Assembly: GCF_002999135.1 (NCBI RefSeq)
Contig: NZ_CP027229.1
Coordinates: 2,765,501-2,829,500, forward strand
Origin: Capnocytophaga sp. oral taxon 878
Lineage (GTDB): Bacteria; Bacteroidota; Bacteroidia; Flavobacteriales; Flavobacteriaceae
Direction: 5' to 3'
DNA length: 64,000 bases
Part shown: positions 9,246 through 17,592 of the stretch, piece after piece
Layout of the letters: the number at the start of each line of letters is the position of its first letter
How positions within the stretch are numbered: the stretch's first letter is position 1
Position numbers and translations under genes: made by a program
The notes under the pieces: generated by a model
Seen by the model: only the letters and a program-made list of their open reading frames with translations
Database searches by the model: none
Told to the model about the DNA's origin: nothing

Positions 9246-9710
9246 GAAAAAAAATATTTTTTTACACGCCTATGCCCCCTCCCAACCCCTTTTTACCCAC
9301 CCCCAAAACCACCAAAACCACCATAATACACCCCTCTTCTCCTCTTCCCAACCCACACCTTCACACCCCCAAATTAACAAATTCGCAGCCTTTTCCCATT
9401 TTCATTGCCAATCTTTCAAAATTTCATCCCCCTTCTCTCCTGCCTCTTCCCTTTTATCTCTTCCCTAATAATCAGCCCTTTCCGTCCCACTCTTTTACCT
9501 CTTACCCCTTATCTCTTACCTACTTTAAACGAACGATGAACGAACTATAAACGAACTGTAAACGAAGTATAAACATTACTACGCTGGTAATCAGCCCTTT
9601 TTTATCCCCATCTCCTCATTGCAAAAAATACAACAAAACTCCCCCAACACTGCATTTTTCACAACCACCCCCTTGCCCCTTATCTTTTGCCTAAAATAAA
9701 ACAAAAAAAA
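9246..9710. other. Gene-free gap carrying repeat element copy A
   Basis: The divergent gap between rimP and the Usp gene. The plus strand is strongly pyrimidine-rich (long C/T runs from 9270 to 9530 and 9600 to 9690). Apart from the 11-bp direct repeats at 9530-9573 and AATCAGCCCT on both sides of them (about 9470 and 9590), I see no gene. Open frames here have repetitive Pro/His/Thr/Ser translations that look non-coding. Confidence 0.7.
9530..9573 (+). repeat. Dispersed 44-bp iteron element, copy A (divergent variant)
   Basis: Four head-to-tail 11-bp units: CGAACGATGAA, CGAACTATAAA, CGAACTGTAAA, CGAAGTATAAA. This is the most divergent of six copies in the window; the other five have CGAAGGATAAA as units 2 and (nearly) 4. 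It lies between the divergent rimP and Usp promoters. Confidence 0.9.
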
Positions 9711-9742
9711 TTTGGCAGTTTCAAAAATAAGTTGTACCTTTA
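9711..9742 (+). promoter_or_regulatory. Promoter of the universal stress protein gene
   Basis: TTTG (9711-9714), 20 bp, TACCTTTA (9735-9742), close to TAnnTTTG; 54 bp before the start codon. Confidence 0.7.
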
Positions 9743-9796
9743 CCACGTGAAAGAATAAAACCGTAATTCAATAACAAAATTAAACATTTTACTCTT

Positions 9797-10624
9797 ATGA
9801 AAAACATCTTAGTAACCACCGATTTTTCCGAAAAATCAATCGCTTCTCTACACGTAGCATTGAGTTTCGCCAAGCAACACAAAGCCAAAATATTCTTGTT
9901 GCACGCCATCGAATTGCCCGTCCGTATGATTACCGAAAGCCAAGTGTCAATACCCGAGGCAATGTACTTCCTTAACCTCACCAAGCAACGCTTTACCTCT
10001 CTTAAAAAAGATTTAGATACTTCGGTAGAAATTACCGAGCTTATCGAAACAGCACCACTGCCCGAAGCCGTCGACGAAGTCGTTAAAAAACACAATATCG
10101 ACCTCGTATTTATGGGATCCAACGGCGCCTCAGGAGCCAAAGAACTATTCATCGGTTCCAATGCCGAAAAAGTAATACGCTCCGCCACAGTACCCGTATT
10201 AGTAATTAAAAATCCCAATGAAAAGCTCAAAATCAAACACATAATGTTCGGTTGCGACTTCTCAAAACGCTTCTTGAAACCCTTTGAAAAAGCCCTTAAA
10301 CTCGCCAAGCTATTCGGCGCCAAGGTCGATTTGGTATACGTCAATACACCCTATCAGTTCCTTACCACCCACGAAATTAACCACCGTATGCAAGAGTTCC
10401 TCAAAGAAGCCGAACACTCCAAACAACGCTTTGAAACTCATGTATATAACGACATAAGGGTCGAAACAGGTATCTTGAACTACGTCAAAGAAAATAAAAT
10501 AGACCTCATCTGTATGTTCCCTAACGGCCGCAAAGGTATCGCCCACTTCTTTAACGGCAGTATCAGTAGCGACTTAGTGAACCACTCCAATACTCCTGTA
10601 CTAACCATTAAGTTAGAAAAATAA
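9797..10624 (+). CDS. Universal stress protein, tandem UspA domains
   Basis: 275 residues with two Usp domains (about 1-145 and 146-275). The first carries the ATP-binding pattern G-2x-G-9x-G-S (MGSNGASGAKELFIGSNAEK, near 111-130). The second has a related but looser FPNGRKGIAHFFNGSIS near its end. Such proteins bind nucleotide and help cells survive starvation or oxidative stress; a specific partner is not evident. Own promoter at 9711-9742 and strong terminator at 10653-10702, so it is monocistronic. Confidence 0.93.
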   Translation: MKNILVTTDFSEKSIASLHVALSFAKQHKAKIFLLHAIELPVRMITESQVSIPEAMYFLNLTKQRFTSLKKDLDTSVEITELIETAPLPEAVDEVVKKHNIDLVFMGSNGASGAKELFIGSNAEKVIRSATVPVLVIKNPNEKLKIKHIMFGCDFSKRFLKPFEKALKLAKLFGAKVDLVYVNTPYQFLTTHEINHRMQEFLKEAEHSKQRFETHVYNDIRVETGILNYVKENKIDLICMFPNGRKGIAHFFNGSISSDLVNHSNTPVLTIKLEK

Positions 10625-10652
10625 ACCCACAACCCTAGGTCTTATTCTACTT

Positions 10653-10702
10653 TTAGGTTTTAGGTATAGCATTACGCCAATACCTAAAACCTAACTTTTT
10701 TT
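10653..10702 (+). terminator. Terminator of the universal stress protein gene
   Basis: A 15-bp perfect stem (10653-10667 with 10680-10694, arms TTAGGTTTTAGGTAT / ATACCTAAAACCTAA), 12-nt loop, followed by a U tract (10696-10702). Confidence 0.9.
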
Positions 10703-10704
10703 AC

Positions 10705-10734
10705 TTGCAATTCAAAAATTAAATACTATTTTTG
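10705..10734 (+). promoter_or_regulatory. Promoter of the accessory block (10873 onward)
   Basis: TTG (10705-10707), 19 bp, TATTTTTG (10727-10734). It overlaps the tail of the preceding terminator and leaves a leader of about 130 nt before the ATG at 10873. Confidence 0.65.
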
Positions 10735-10872
10735 TAGCCCCAAATATATCGTAGCCAATACACAATACCACAAATTTAAAAACCAAAGTAACTCATAACC
10801 AAACAACAAAAAAATCCCTGCCACAATAACTCAAACTATAAAGTACAGCCTACTTATAGCAATTAAAACACT

Positions 10873-11823
10873 ATGCAAACAGAAATCATTTGGAAAACAA
10901 CACTTAAAAACGGTATTTATGGAGGTCTTACCCCTCCACTTGCCGACCCTTTTAATCCCGACCATTTCTATATAGCTGATGGTTGGGGTTCCAAGTATGC
11001 CTCAATGCGATTGCACAAGCTCTCCTTCTCTACGGGTAAAGAAGTAGCCAATGTGTTGATACGCAACAGTGTGCGCTGTATGTATTTCAGTGCAGATGGG
11101 CAATATATATTTGCTATTACTGATAATAAGATATTTCAACTCAGCAGAGAGACTTTGGCAGTAGTCAAAAAACACGAAAAAGGCATACCTAAGTTTTCTG
11201 ATTATGTAGCCTCTAATGACCAAGACACCCTTATACTAATGAATTTCAACAGTATAACTGTTACCGCTTACAACTATTTAGAAGGAAGTACAAGGAAAAA
11301 GAGAATCAAAGGAGAAGGCTGTGCCTTGATAACACGAGAAAAACCAGATACTTACCTCATAGCTTCTTACCAAAATGGGGTAATACAACGCTATGATACC
11401 ACAACTAACAAAATAGAACTCCTTTTTAAAACAGACAGCTTTCATTCTGTTTGCCGAGATAGTAAGGGCAATTGGTATTTCCATTTGGGGCAGTATATTC
11501 CGCCAAGGAGCAATACTACAGGGATTAAGAAGCCTTTGTACATCATACGAGTACTGAAAACAGATGTAACTCAAAAGCACTATCCTCTGGGGCTACCTTT
11601 TAAAAAACGTATACAACTTTCGGGCGATGAGCAATCACTCTTTTTAAGCAATGACCACAACCTATGGAAGTTCTCTTTACAAGAAGAAAGGATAACAGAT
11701 ACAACTGTAATTTCAGGAGGCGAGAAACTCATTCATTTCTTTGAAAAACAGCAGTTTTTATTATGTGTAGAAGCTGATAGTGATTATAAAAAATTGGTAG
11801 GAAGAAGAGTTTTAGCATTGTAA
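10873..11823 (+). CDS. Unknown cytoplasmic protein, probably a beta-propeller
   Basis: 316 residues, no signal peptide. Repeated strand-rich segments ending in basic or Trp/Lys positions (PFNPDHFYIADGWGSKYA, MYFSADGQYIFAITDNKIFQ, DTYLIASYQNGVIQRYD, GDEQSLFLSNDHNLWKFSL) look like blades of a propeller, but I recognise no named family. It is the first gene of a co-oriented accessory block of immunity-type genes. Its last 53 codons before VGRRVLAL are duplicated at 12899-13075 with only synonymous changes, so a second complete homologue once existed, here or in a donor. Confidence 0.75.
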   Translation: MQTEIIWKTTLKNGIYGGLTPPLADPFNPDHFYIADGWGSKYASMRLHKLSFSTGKEVANVLIRNSVRCMYFSADGQYIFAITDNKIFQLSRETLAVVKKHEKGIPKFSDYVASNDQDTLILMNFNSITVTAYNYLEGSTRKKRIKGEGCALITREKPDTYLIASYQNGVIQRYDTTTNKIELLFKTDSFHSVCRDSKGNWYFHLGQYIPPRSNTTGIKKPLYIIRVLKTDVTQKHYPLGLPFKKRIQLSGDEQSLFLSNDHNLWKFSLQEERITDTTVISGGEKLIHFFEKQQFLLCVEADSDYKKLVGRRVLAL

Positions 11824-11842
11824 TTTTTAATAAAAATATAAT

Positions 11843-12727
11843 ATGATAAGAATTCTTATACTTTTCGTTTTATTCACTTTATATAGTCAGGGACAAGATC
11901 TAAATATTAATTTAAAAAAAGATAAAGTTATGGAATATTTTGATGTAAACAAATATAAAGACTGGGAAATAGACCCTGATTATTATCCCATTACAGGAGC
12001 TAAATTTTTTAAAAAAGGAGATGAAAGGGTTAGTATACACTTTTCTAATGAAAATATTATTGAAGTTAAAAGTAATTATCAATCTCCTATTAAAACTAAG
12101 AATATTTATTATTCATCAAATAAATTATTATGGAGTTCTAAGAAAACATTCTATAATTGTATTATTGGTATAGTTATAGAATATAATGAGATAGGGAAAG
12201 CTATTAAAAAAACTAATTATGATAAAGAATATGCATTTACAATTGATGAATTATGTGATTTTATTCAAGATGAGTATAATGTAAATATAAGAAGGATCTC
12301 TGATGGATATATTAAGTGGGATGTTAAAAAAATATATGAGCCAATCTTAAAAAAAAGTTGTTATAGAGTAGATTTCTATACCCCTAAGCCTCAAGTAGGG
12401 GAAATCTATGCTAGAAAAGAAATCTACATAGACAGTAAGACGGGAAAAGTACTATATGAAGAAAATTCTTTTCTGTTTTTAGAAGGAGGTGATCTATTAC
12501 CTAAATCTAAAACGGACTTTCCTAAAAAAGATGATATAAATAATAATTCAACTTCCCTCTTCATAGAAGAAACAAAAGAACCTAAAGAATTAGGAGTTCC
12601 TTATAAACAAGAGGGGTATTACCCTCCTGATACTTACCGTTTATATGATGGTAGAGCCTATAACAGAGAAGAATGGGCTGCGTATGTTAAAAGACAAAAT
12701 TGGCTGGTTCGTTGGTGGTTGAGTTAA
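11843..12727 (+). CDS. Exported protein of unknown function, AT-rich
   Basis: 294 residues with signal peptide MIRILILFVLFTLYSQGQ, then a polar, Lys/Asn/Tyr-rich body and a C-terminal PDTYRLYDGRAYNREEWAAY followed by a Trp-rich tail (QNWLVRWWLS). The coding sequence is visibly more AT-rich than its neighbours (long A/T runs, many AAA/AAT/TTA codons), which suggests recent acquisition. It starts 19 bp after the propeller-like gene, so the two are probably one transcript. Periplasmic or surface location is inferred from the signal peptide; function unknown. Confidence 0.75.
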   Translation: MIRILILFVLFTLYSQGQDLNINLKKDKVMEYFDVNKYKDWEIDPDYYPITGAKFFKKGDERVSIHFSNENIIEVKSNYQSPIKTKNIYYSSNKLLWSSKKTFYNCIIGIVIEYNEIGKAIKKTNYDKEYAFTIDELCDFIQDEYNVNIRRISDGYIKWDVKKIYEPILKKSCYRVDFYTPKPQVGEIYARKEIYIDSKTGKVLYEENSFLFLEGGDLLPKSKTDFPKKDDINNNSTSLFIEETKEPKELGVPYKQEGYYPPDTYRLYDGRAYNREEWAAYVKRQNWLVRWWLS

Positions 12728-12747
12728 ATGTTTAAAATGTATAAGTT

Positions 12748-12912
12748 ATGCCACAAATCATCACTAATACTGCAGAACTCAGTTGCAATCAAGGTACTGC
12801 AACAAGTAATCTCACTGTTACAAGTCAAGATTTTGTAACTATTGAGGGCAAAGCTATGGCTACTGAGGAAGATAAACAGGCTAATGCCAATATACTGCCT
12901 TTTAAGCAATGA
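12748..12912 (+). pseudogene. PAAR-like (DUF4280) protein, 5' fragment
   Basis: The frame starts MPQIITNTAELSCNQG and continues with TSNLTVTSQDFVTIEGKAM and ATEEDKQANANI, the usual start of DUF4280 PAAR-like spike-tip proteins linked to the Bacteroidota type VI secretion system. Homology stops after about 49 residues. The frame then enters DNA copied from the end of the gene at 10873, reads a few foreign codons and stops at 12910-12912. Full-length proteins are over 100 residues with conserved Cys and His downstream, all missing here. Recalled from family knowledge; a profile search would settle it. Confidence 0.7.
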
Positions 12913-13075
12913 CCACAATCTATGGAAGTTCTCTTTGCAAGAAGAAAGAATAACAGATACAACTGTAATCTCAGGAGGCGAGAAGCTCATTCATTTCTTT
13001 GAAAAACAGCAGTTTTTACTATGTGTAGAAGCTGATAGTGATTATAAAAAATTGGTAGGGCGTAGCTTTCAATAG
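12899..13075 (+). pseudogene. Duplicated 3' tail of the propeller-like gene
   Basis: 53 consecutive residues (from SNDHNLWKF to DSDYKKLVGR) equal those at the end of the protein encoded at 10873-11823; then the copy ends in SFQ and stops. Between the two DNA copies I count eight synonymous codon differences and no amino-acid change. The fragment therefore derives from a functional homologue kept under selection, not from simple local duplication followed by decay. It has no start of its own and is joined directly to the PAAR-like fragment. Confidence 0.8.
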
Positions 13076-13119
13076 TAACAATTTATTACCCACAGTCAAG
13101 CACTAATAATTATTTTAGT

Positions 13120-13371
13120 ATGAAATTATTCAAGCAAAAAACGTGGCAGTTTGAAACCTCAGGAGTAGAAGGCGAGGTAAAACTCTTTGGCGTAAATATC
13201 TTTGACTACCAGTGGCAAGAAACGGGAGAATATATAAAAGTAACAGACCCTCTCTATCACGCCGAAAGGTCTTTTTGCCTTTATAAAGTAGTGATAAACG
13301 GCGATACACATAGCTTTGTAGCAGGAGAATTTAGCAATATGATATGGGGCTTTTATTTATTGAAATATTGA
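13120..13371 (+). CDS. Small hypothetical protein of the accessory block
   Basis: 83 residues, no signal peptide or membrane segment, acidic/aromatic strand-like pattern (KTWQFETSGVEGEVKLFG, YHAERSFCLYKVVING). One base separates its stop from the start of the SUKH gene that follows, so the two are likely co-translated. No family recognised; a size and setting typical of immunity proteins, but that is inference. Confidence 0.6.
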   Translation: MKLFKQKTWQFETSGVEGEVKLFGVNIFDYQWQETGEYIKVTDPLYHAERSFCLYKVVINGDTHSFVAGEFSNMIWGFYLLKY

Positions 13372-13372
13372 T

Positions 13373-14146
13373 ATGGAAAACATCAAAAAACTATACAACC
13401 TCACACCCAAGGACTGCAAAGGCTTCTCGGAAGCACAGTTATTAAAAGCTGAAAAACGCTTACACATCACCTTACCTGAAGAGTTCCGAGCGTATTACCT
13501 ACAATTAGGGGCAACCAAAAGTGTAAACCAATCCTATAACTCGTTGGCAACACCCCAGCAATTGTATTTTGCAGGCGATTACTTATGCTTTTGTGAAGAA
13601 AACCAAGGAGTAGTGATGTGGGCTATCCGCAAAGAAGATTTAACCAACCCCAATCCGCCCGTTTGGGGTAATTACGGCTCCGAAACCGACCCCAATTGGA
13701 CACAAGAAACTCAAAGTCTCTCCGACTTTTGGCTCTACCTTGCCATTTACAATGGTGTGATGGGAGGCTTGCCCTACAATGCCAATGCAATGGGCGGTTG
13801 GGGTATGGAAAACTTTGAAGTACCCGAGCAAGCAGTTGCCCATATAGAAAAACAATATACCGAGCTTACCTCTCTCAGTTGGGAAGGACAACGCACCTTT
13901 ACCGATACCGATTTTCAAATAGTCATTACCCTTGCCATACACCAAGTCACAAACCGAGCCACTGCTATTTTTACAGGTAGCACTCAACAAAAGTTATTTG
14001 ATACTCTTTTAGATGCTATGGAAAACTTTGGCTTACAATGGGATTACACTTCCTACGACGATGATGATGATGACGATGATTTTCAAGTAGTCTCAGAAGC
14101 TGAATTAAATGAACTAAAAGCCAAAGGCTTATGGACACTAAGTTAG
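13373..14146 (+). CDS. SMI1/KNR4 (SUKH) family protein
   Basis: 257 residues. The N-terminal region has the SUKH pattern: GFSEAQLLKAEKRLHITLPE, then FRAYYLQLGA, then LYFAGDYLCFCEENQGVVMW. SUKH proteins commonly neutralise cognate contact-dependent or type VI toxins. A run of eight Asp (about 226-233, encoded by GAT/GAC repeats at 14057-14083) near the C-terminus is unusual and might mimic nucleic acid or simply be repeat expansion. Second gene of a tight pair with the 83-residue protein. Confidence 0.8.
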   Translation: MENIKKLYNLTPKDCKGFSEAQLLKAEKRLHITLPEEFRAYYLQLGATKSVNQSYNSLATPQQLYFAGDYLCFCEENQGVVMWAIRKEDLTNPNPPVWGNYGSETDPNWTQETQSLSDFWLYLAIYNGVMGGLPYNANAMGGWGMENFEVPEQAVAHIEKQYTELTSLSWEGQRTFTDTDFQIVITLAIHQVTNRATAIFTGSTQQKLFDTLLDAMENFGLQWDYTSYDDDDDDDDFQVVSEAELNELKAKGLWTLS

Positions 14147-14211
14147 CTATTTTTGCACTACCAATGATAGAAGGTAACGATTTTGAAGAGTTTTAGAGAA
14201 ATCTATTTTTT

Positions 14212-14712
14212 ATGAAAAAGAAAATACTCACATATATTTATATCTTTTCCTATGCAGCTTTACTTGCTATGATTATTGGAGGTTTGATATTAATGATCAT
14301 TTCATTTGTACAGCATCGTGATATGATCTTTAATCCCGATACCTATACCAAAAGGTTTGTAACACTTGATTCTGTCATATATTCTACTACAAAAAGGGGC
14401 TCACACTACCCTCAGAGGGCTTATTCAAACCAAGTGAATAAGGGTAAAACTATTATTGAAATTGTGAATATCGAAAAAGGTACTTTTTATAACTATGTTC
14501 AAAAGGAAAATGATAAAAACTATATATACATTTGGTACAAGCCTAATCAGGAGTATGCTTATTTAGCTAAAAAAGAAGAAACTATTTTTCCAGTAGAGGA
14601 ATATTTGCGTGATCATAGAAATCTGATAATTGCATTTTTGGCAACAATTATCCTCAACAGGGCACTCCACCGATACCTGTTTAAAAGATGGTGGTCTTTA
14701 CCACCCAAATAG
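14212..14712 (+). CDS. Hypothetical membrane protein
   Basis: 166 residues with an N-terminal membrane segment (about 8-33, IFSYAALLAMIIGGLILMII), a 90-residue polar domain rich in Tyr and Lys, and a second hydrophobic segment near the end (LIIAFLATIILNRALH). Both ends would be cytoplasmic or both outside. Located inside the accessory block; immunity proteins against membrane-active toxins often look like this, but no family is recognised. Confidence 0.6.
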   Translation: MKKKILTYIYIFSYAALLAMIIGGLILMIISFVQHRDMIFNPDTYTKRFVTLDSVIYSTTKRGSHYPQRAYSNQVNKGKTIIEIVNIEKGTFYNYVQKENDKNYIYIWYKPNQEYAYLAKKEETIFPVEEYLRDHRNLIIAFLATIILNRALHRYLFKRWWSLPPK

Positions 14713-14753
14713 CTTTATAAGTCCCTTTAAATATTTTAAATTATTAAAAAAAT

Positions 14754-15416
14754 ATGACCGAAGCAGTAGCAAAACACATCAAAAAGCTCCATCAGTTGGA
14801 GAAAAAAGGCAATTTAGAGGTAGAACACCTCCTAAAAATTCTCAAAACACCTAATAAGGAATATATTACTCCCTTGCGAGAAATGGTAGCGCAATACCAT
14901 TGGCAACCACTGAACGATGAGCTTATTGTGCCTTTCGCCTCGTGGGTAGATGCCATTTGTATTTATTTAGAAGAAGGGGTACAAGGCTTGGTAAAATCAA
15001 TACACAAAACAAAAGACTTTTTTAGCATCGTTTTTGGAGTATTGAAAGGGTTACCTACTGAGGAAGCGCTCCCTGCCTTTTTAGAAATTGCCCAAAATTT
15101 TTCTGCTAAAATCACCGATGAGCAACAGGATTTTGTACAAAAATATGCCTATTCACTTTGTAATATATCACACCAGCTCAAAGGCGAGAACGTTAGTAAA
15201 GACCATCACGACACTTTTGTGCCTATCTTAAAGCAAATTATCAGCTTTGCACAGTCTAAAAAAGACGAAGTCCTAATGTGTAGTGCTACTGTATGCTTTC
15301 AAGCCTTTGGCGACAAGAGTGATATACCCTACCTCAAAGCACTCTCCTTTACAGAAGCCTATTACAAAAACACAGGAAAAACCATCGCCAAAAGAATAGA
15401 GAAGAAATATGCTTAG
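14754..15416 (+). CDS. Alpha-helical protein of unknown function
   Basis: 220 residues, predicted mostly helical (QLEKKGNLEVEHLLKIL, AIYLEEGV-like amphipathic stretches, FLEIAQNFSAKITDEQQDFV), resembling HEAT/armadillo-like repeats without a clear family match. The last codons overlap the start of the next gene (15409) by 8 bp, indicating translational coupling with a SUKH-like protein. Confidence 0.65.
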   Translation: MTEAVAKHIKKLHQLEKKGNLEVEHLLKILKTPNKEYITPLREMVAQYHWQPLNDELIVPFASWVDAICIYLEEGVQGLVKSIHKTKDFFSIVFGVLKGLPTEEALPAFLEIAQNFSAKITDEQQDFVQKYAYSLCNISHQLKGENVSKDHHDTFVPILKQIISFAQSKKDEVLMCSATVCFQAFGDKSDIPYLKALSFTEAYYKNTGKTIAKRIEKKYA

Positions 15417-15996
15417 TTTTACAAAAGACGATATAAAAGCCCTACACCAAGCCGGCATTACTGCTGAGTTGCACCCTCCTCAACCCCACCTAATGAGCCT
15501 TGACGAGGTACTGCAAAACAAGTTTGCCCTCCTGAACGACTATCCACAAATGGGGTTTTACTTCATTCGCTTTCCCGATGAGCTTATACCTATGCAACAG
15601 CAAGGGCAACATTTCCAGTGTTTTGGAAAATGTTGTTATGGTTATTTTGCACTGAATGCTAAGAGGAATGTATACTTACTCTCTACCAATAACGATTATA
15701 CCGATGCCCCTGCGGTATGGGTGAATCATTCGCTGGAGGAATTTATCAAAAGTTATAGCCTGTTGATGGCGGGAGTATTTCAGCTCAAAGGTAGTGATAC
15801 ATCTACCCAAGAAAAACTTTTTGCAGTACTGGATAAAGTTGCCCAGCAAGTAACCGAGGCTCTCCGCGAACTTAATCCTGAATTATTAGAAGAAGGAAGC
15901 CTTTGGAGTCAATTTATTTATATGATAGAAGACGGCTGGTTTAACATCGCTTATCACGAAATATTCTATATCAGAGAAGGAAGAAGAAATCTGTAA
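15409..15996 (+). CDS. SUKH-4-like protein (probable immunity protein)
   Basis: 195 residues. The central block GYFALNAKRNVYLLSTNN, DAPAVWVNHSLEEFIKSYSL follows the SUKH-4 pattern (a strand pair, then WVNxSLxxFxxS). No signal peptide. It overlaps the preceding helical gene by 8 bp. SUKH-4 members protect against toxins such as nucleases in polymorphic toxin systems; the matching toxin is not in this window. The assignment is from pattern, not a search. Confidence 0.65.
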   Translation: MLSFTKDDIKALHQAGITAELHPPQPHLMSLDEVLQNKFALLNDYPQMGFYFIRFPDELIPMQQQGQHFQCFGKCCYGYFALNAKRNVYLLSTNNDYTDAPAVWVNHSLEEFIKSYSLLMAGVFQLKGSDTSTQEKLFAVLDKVAQQVTEALRELNPELLEEGSLWSQFIYMIEDGWFNIAYHEIFYIREGRRNL

Positions 15997-16021
15997 TAAT
16001 TTGTCAATTAAAAATACTCCT

Positions 16022-16498
16022 ATGGAAAAATACAAGGAACTATTTCCATCCACAGAAGACTACCATCGCTATATAGAACAATTGGAAAAGAAAATAAGCA
16101 CTTTTGCCACTTCGTATATGAGCAATGCCAAATGGCGCAAGCTCTTTACGGCTATCATCGCTCATAAAAATCTTATCAAGCAGTGCGAAATATATGATTT
16201 CTTTGGCTATTGTGTGAACGAAATTGCTTGGCACAAAGTAGGCAATGACAGCGATTTGTACATTCAAGAAGATTATATTTCGGAAAATATTACCACTGGT
16301 GAATACCCTACTTATTACCGCGAAATTGAATATATAGAGTTCAAAGCGCGCTGGCAAAAGGCATATATTGGCAAGTTAGTCCCTCCTATTTACGAGACAC
16401 AAGACCTCAACACTATCGAAACCTTGCTCCATAGCATAGGTCAGTTTCAGTTATTAAAAACAGAAGAGAGTTTGAGGGTATTGGGGTATGGTAATTAA
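16022..16498 (+). CDS. DUF6678-like protein
   Basis: 158 residues starting at the ATG MEKYKELFPSTEDY; a longer frame would need a TTG start at 16001, and the A-rich TAAAAA just before 16022 supports the ATG. MSNAKWRKLFTAIIAH and YREIEYIEFKARWQ match my memory of the DUF6678 family, which occurs among bacterial immunity-type genes. The gene ends 2 bp before the convergent methyltransferase gene. Confidence 0.6.
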   Translation: MEKYKELFPSTEDYHRYIEQLEKKISTFATSYMSNAKWRKLFTAIIAHKNLIKQCEIYDFFGYCVNEIAWHKVGNDSDLYIQEDYISENITTGEYPTYYREIEYIEFKARWQKAYIGKLVPPIYETQDLNTIETLLHSIGQFQLLKTEESLRVLGYGN

Positions 16499-16500
16499 AA

Positions 16501-16956
16501 TTACAGCCAGCGGCGTACTTTCAAGCAATAGTTTTCGTATTCTTTGCCAAATTTCAGTCTGAGAGCGCGCTCTTCTGGAATGATTTGGAAGCGTGTCATA
16601 TAAGCTATGAATAGCGGTATCCCTATCCAAGTTAAAAGATAAGAGAGCCATATCGCCCAAGCGAGCAAACAGCAAGCCAAGCCTACGTACATTGGGTTAC
16701 GACTCAACTGGTATACCCCTTTTGAAACAAAATGAGTAGCCTGCGATGGCTCAAGAGGATTGATAGTAGTGCGAGCTTTCCTAAAACTCCAAAGACTAGC
16801 TAATCCAACTCCTATACCTATCCCTGCAACAACCATAGCCACTACAGGCAAGTGAGGCAATGCGCCAAAAGGCAATAAACGAGCAAACACCCACATTATC
16901 AAAGCACAGATAAACCATACTGCAGCAGGTGGGATTTTAAGTTCTAAATTCTTCAT
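16501..16956 (-). CDS. Isoprenylcysteine/phospholipid methyltransferase-family membrane protein
   Basis: 151 residues with four to five membrane helices and the ICMT/PEMT signature: GVYQLSRNPMYVGLACCLL, then EERALRLKFGKEYENYCLKV with the conserved E-x5-FG-x-EY-x-Y. These enzymes use S-adenosylmethionine to methylate lipids or prenylated groups at the membrane; the bacterial substrate is unknown. Transcribed against the accessory block and followed at once by the convergent DUF6678-like gene. Confidence 0.85.
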   Translation of the reverse strand: MKNLELKIPPAAVWFICALIMWVFARLLPFGALPHLPVVAMVVAGIGIGVGLASLWSFRKARTTINPLEPSQATHFVSKGVYQLSRNPMYVGLACCLLAWAIWLSYLLTWIGIPLFIAYMTRFQIIPEERALRLKFGKEYENYCLKVRRWL

Positions 16957-16979
16957 TTATAAATCAACTAATGTTTTTT

Positions 16980-17564
16980 TTAGAAAGGAGCATACACCCC
17001 CAAGTCTTTTCCCCAATCCAATTCGGCAAAACGAGTACTAAAAGCCTCATACACTTCTTTGGAATTGATTTGTAAAGCGGTGTAGTTCTCAATTTCTTGT
17101 AGTTTTGAAATATCAGTAAATGATACAAAAATAGGTAGGTTGCTATGTTTTAATAAGCTTTCTACCTGAGGTTTGGCTTTAACAAGCGCTGCCATACACA
17201 CTTCAAGCATAGTTTTCCTATAGTTATCACAATCGCTTTTGATAGCACTCGCCTCTTCCCTAAGTTTTTTATTAAAGGCTTTCAACTGACTATCTTCTAA
17301 ATCATAACTCATACACAACCATTCATTAGGCGACCATTTAAAATATAGAAAATCGTCTGTATTAGTAGGTGTCACCTCATTTTCTGAGAGTATACTCTCC
17401 AAGTCTTCAGTATTGGCTAATGCTAAAAAGAAATGTTCCATAGCATCATTGCAAACCAATGCCAAGGCATAAGGTTGTTTGTGAGTGTCCTTCATTTGGT
17501 TCAAATCGCTCACAATACTATTGCACAAGGTACTGGTGAGTTCTTCTATTTTTTGTTTATCCAT
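16980..17564 (-). CDS. DUF4303 family protein
   Basis: 194 residues, cytoplasmic. YALALVCNDAMEHFFLALAN at the start, YFKWSPNEWLCMSY in the middle (the W-s-P-x-E-W motif) and LPIFVSFTDISKLQEIENY near the end are typical of DUF4303, a family found next to SUKH genes and in immunity arrays. A TATCTTTG -7 element sits 20 bp before the start (17584-17591). Confidence 0.8.
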   Translation of the reverse strand: MDKQKIEELTSTLCNSIVSDLNQMKDTHKQPYALALVCNDAMEHFFLALANTEDLESILSENEVTPTNTDDFLYFKWSPNEWLCMSYDLEDSQLKAFNKKLREEASAIKSDCDNYRKTMLEVCMAALVKAKPQVESLLKHSNLPIFVSFTDISKLQEIENYTALQINSKEVYEAFSTRFAELDWGKDLGVYAPF

Positions 17565-17583
17565 AACGTTATTATTTTAAAGG

Positions 17584-17591
17584 CAAAGATA
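17584..17591 (-). promoter_or_regulatory. Putative -7 element of the DUF4303 gene
   Basis: Minus strand TATCTTTG; no TTG at the right spacing was seen. Confidence 0.4.
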
Positions 17592-17592
17592 A

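Noticed and set aside
9184..9550. Two open frames rich in Pro, His, Thr and Ser in the gap before the Usp gene
   Set aside because: They come from pyrimidine-skewed repeat flank DNA, run through the iterons and have no protein-like composition.
9530..9573. Replication origin or plasmid iterons
   Set aside because: The array recurs at six sites, with no rep or dnaA gene beside it. TTATCC in the reverse units only partly resembles a DnaA box.
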